Shown here: piece after piece, positions 6,384 through 7,330 of the stretch
Position numbering within the stretch: position 1 is the first letter of the stretch
Layout: each line of letters opens with the position of its first letter
Source of the DNA: an uncultured Ignavibacteria bacterium
Lineage (GTDB): Bacteria; Bacteroidota; Ignavibacteria; Ignavibacteriales; Melioribacteraceae
DNA length: 7,330 bases
Assembly: GCA_937930275.1 (NCBI GenBank)
Contig: CALGLM010000475.1
Coordinates: 1-7,330, forward strand
Direction: 5' to 3'
Position numbers and translations under genes: made by a program
Notes under the pieces: model-generated
Databases searched by the model: none
The model's input: the letters and a program-made list of their open reading frames with translations, nothing else
What the model was told of the DNA's origin: nothing

Positions 6384-7283
6384 ATGTAGAAACCTCCGCA
6401 TTTAGTTTTTCGGTTTTGTCTGCTAATTTTAATTTTTCAATAAGTTCGGTTAAATCGCCTTCTATGATGTTGGCTAAATTATATAAAGTAAGACCGATAC
6501 GATGATCTGTAACACGGTTTTGAGGGAAGTTATAAGTACGAATTTTATCGCTTCTATCTCCGCTTTTAACCATTGTTCTTCTTTGTTCGGTAATTTCTTT
6601 GGTTTGTTCTTGTTGCTTTAGATCGTACAGACGAGCTTGAAGTACTTTCATGGCTTTTTGACGATTTTTTAATTGCGATCTTTCATCTTGGCACTGAACT
6701 ACAAGACCGGTAGGTAAGTGAGTTATACGAATTGCCGTTTCAACTTTATTCACGTTCTGACCGCCTGCCCCACCGCTTCTATATACGTCAATACGCAAAT
6801 CATTAGGGTCAATATCAACTTGAACGTCTTCAACTTCAGGTAAAATTGCAACTGAAGCTGCCGAAGTATGCACTCGTCCGTTGGCTTCGGTTAAAGGTAC
6901 GCGCTGCACTCTATGAACACCACTTTCGTATTTCATATCGGCATAAACACCGGTACCGCTTAAATTAAAAACAACTTCTTTAATACCGCCTAATCCGCCT
7001 ATTTCACTTATATCAATAATCTCTTGCCTCCATCCTTTCAATTCGGCAAAACGACTATACATTCTAAACAAATCGGCAGCAAATATACCCGCTTCATCCC
7101 CGCCGGTTCCTGCACGTATTTCAACAATTACGTTTTTATCATCATTCGGATCTTTAGGAACTAATAAGAATTTAATTTCTTCAGACATTTTTTTCTCGTT
7201 CTGCTTAAGTTCTTTTAGCTCTTCTTCTGCCATTGCTGTAATTTCCGGATCATCACCTATTTTTATTAACTCTTCATTATCCG
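6376..7283 (-). CDS. prfA: Peptide chain release factor 1 (5'-truncated at contig end)
   Basis: RF1 recognises UAA and UAG in the ribosomal A site and triggers hydrolysis of peptidyl-tRNA. About 301 genuine residues are present, against some 355-360 in the family, so roughly 55-60 N-terminal residues are missing beyond the contig end. The frame is open upstream of the ATG at 7233 through codons reading [16 protein letters not shown] (family-like, compare the DDPE/MAEEEL region), so that ATG is an internal Met and not the start. Counting from it, visible features are AGTGGDEA (41-48), the PLT tripeptide (113-115; 6889-6897) at the RF1 PxT stop-codon-recognition site, which rules out RF2 with its SPF, and the catalytic GGQ loop [10 protein letters not shown] (154-163; GGQ at 6757-6765). 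The C-terminal [15 protein letters not shown] is typical. Its stop overlaps the convergent small membrane gene by 8 bp. The frame also runs without a stop into the adapter sequence, whose residues must not be annotated as protein. Confidence 0.95.
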
Positions 7284-7330
7284 AGATCGGAAGAGCGTCG
7301 TGTAGGGAAAGAGTGTAGATCTCGGTGGTC
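7284..7330. other. Illumina TruSeq adapter sequence (assembly contamination)
   Basis: From 7284 onward the sequence begins AGATCGGAAGAGCGTCGTGT and continues, as far as I can recall with no mismatch over 47 nt, as the reverse complement of the Illumina TruSeq universal adapter. It ends ...CTCGGTGGTC at the window edge. Its base composition differs sharply from the AT-rich genome. It is synthetic library sequence left untrimmed at the end of the contig, so genomic sequence ends at about 7283. It abuts the broken prfA gene. Confidence 0.97.

Noticed and set aside
7231..7233. ATG at 7233 as the true prfA start
   Set aside because: The open frame continues upstream with residues resembling RF1 and the protein would lack about 70 N-terminal residues; the gene is simply cut by the contig end.
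1..7330. Mobile element, CRISPR array, tRNA/rRNA gene, toxin-antitoxin or defence system
   Set aside because: No transposase or integrase, no regularly spaced repeats beyond the single 20-bp tandem pair, no tRNA cloverleaf or rRNA signatures, and every long open frame belongs to an ordinary family.

Overview
The window is an AT-rich (about 30% G+C by eye) bacterial chromosomal contig end. The low G+C, the start codons mostly lacking a Shine-Dalgarno sequence, the candidate Bacteroidota-type TTTG/TnnnTTTG promoter and the general look of the proteins suggest the Bacteroidota/Ignavibacteriota (FCB) group. This is an inference; no marker in the window fixes the taxon. The last 47 bases are not genomic: they are Illumina adapter, so this is a short-read, probably metagenomic, contig whose right end is an artefact.

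Layout. Positions 1-341 hold no protein gene. They contain a short, less AT-rich patch ending in a terminator-like hairpin, possibly the end of a small RNA. Next come three plus-strand genes: a CorA magnesium channel (342-1406), an MscS-family mechanosensitive channel 9 nt downstream (1416-2459), and a secreted serine beta-lactamase-like hydrolase (2553-3602). An exact 20-bp tandem duplication covers the last codons and stop of the MscS gene. A hairpin near 3705-3721 separates this block from a convergent minus-strand pair: a GT4-like glycosyltransferase (5885-4623) followed 5 nt later by an EamA/DMT-family ten-helix transporter (4617-3730). A 225-bp divergent intergenic region follows, with two nested or tandem palindromes centred 25 bp apart. 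It leads to a small two-helix membrane protein of unknown function (6111-6383). The 3' end of that gene overlaps by 8 bp the convergent gene for peptide chain release factor 1 (prfA, minus strand), which is cut at its 5' end by the contig boundary.

How the genes work together. corA and the MscS gene are probably co-transcribed and both handle ion or osmotic homeostasis at the inner membrane. The glycosyltransferase and EamA transporter form a likely two-gene operon, perhaps in envelope glycan or glycolipid metabolism, with substrates unknown. prfA is a housekeeping translation gene. I found no transposase, CRISPR array, tRNA/rRNA gene or defence system, and no convincing new biological system. 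The items most worth a second look are the adapter read-through, the 20-bp stop-codon duplication, the palindrome pair, and the orphan small membrane gene overlapping prfA.
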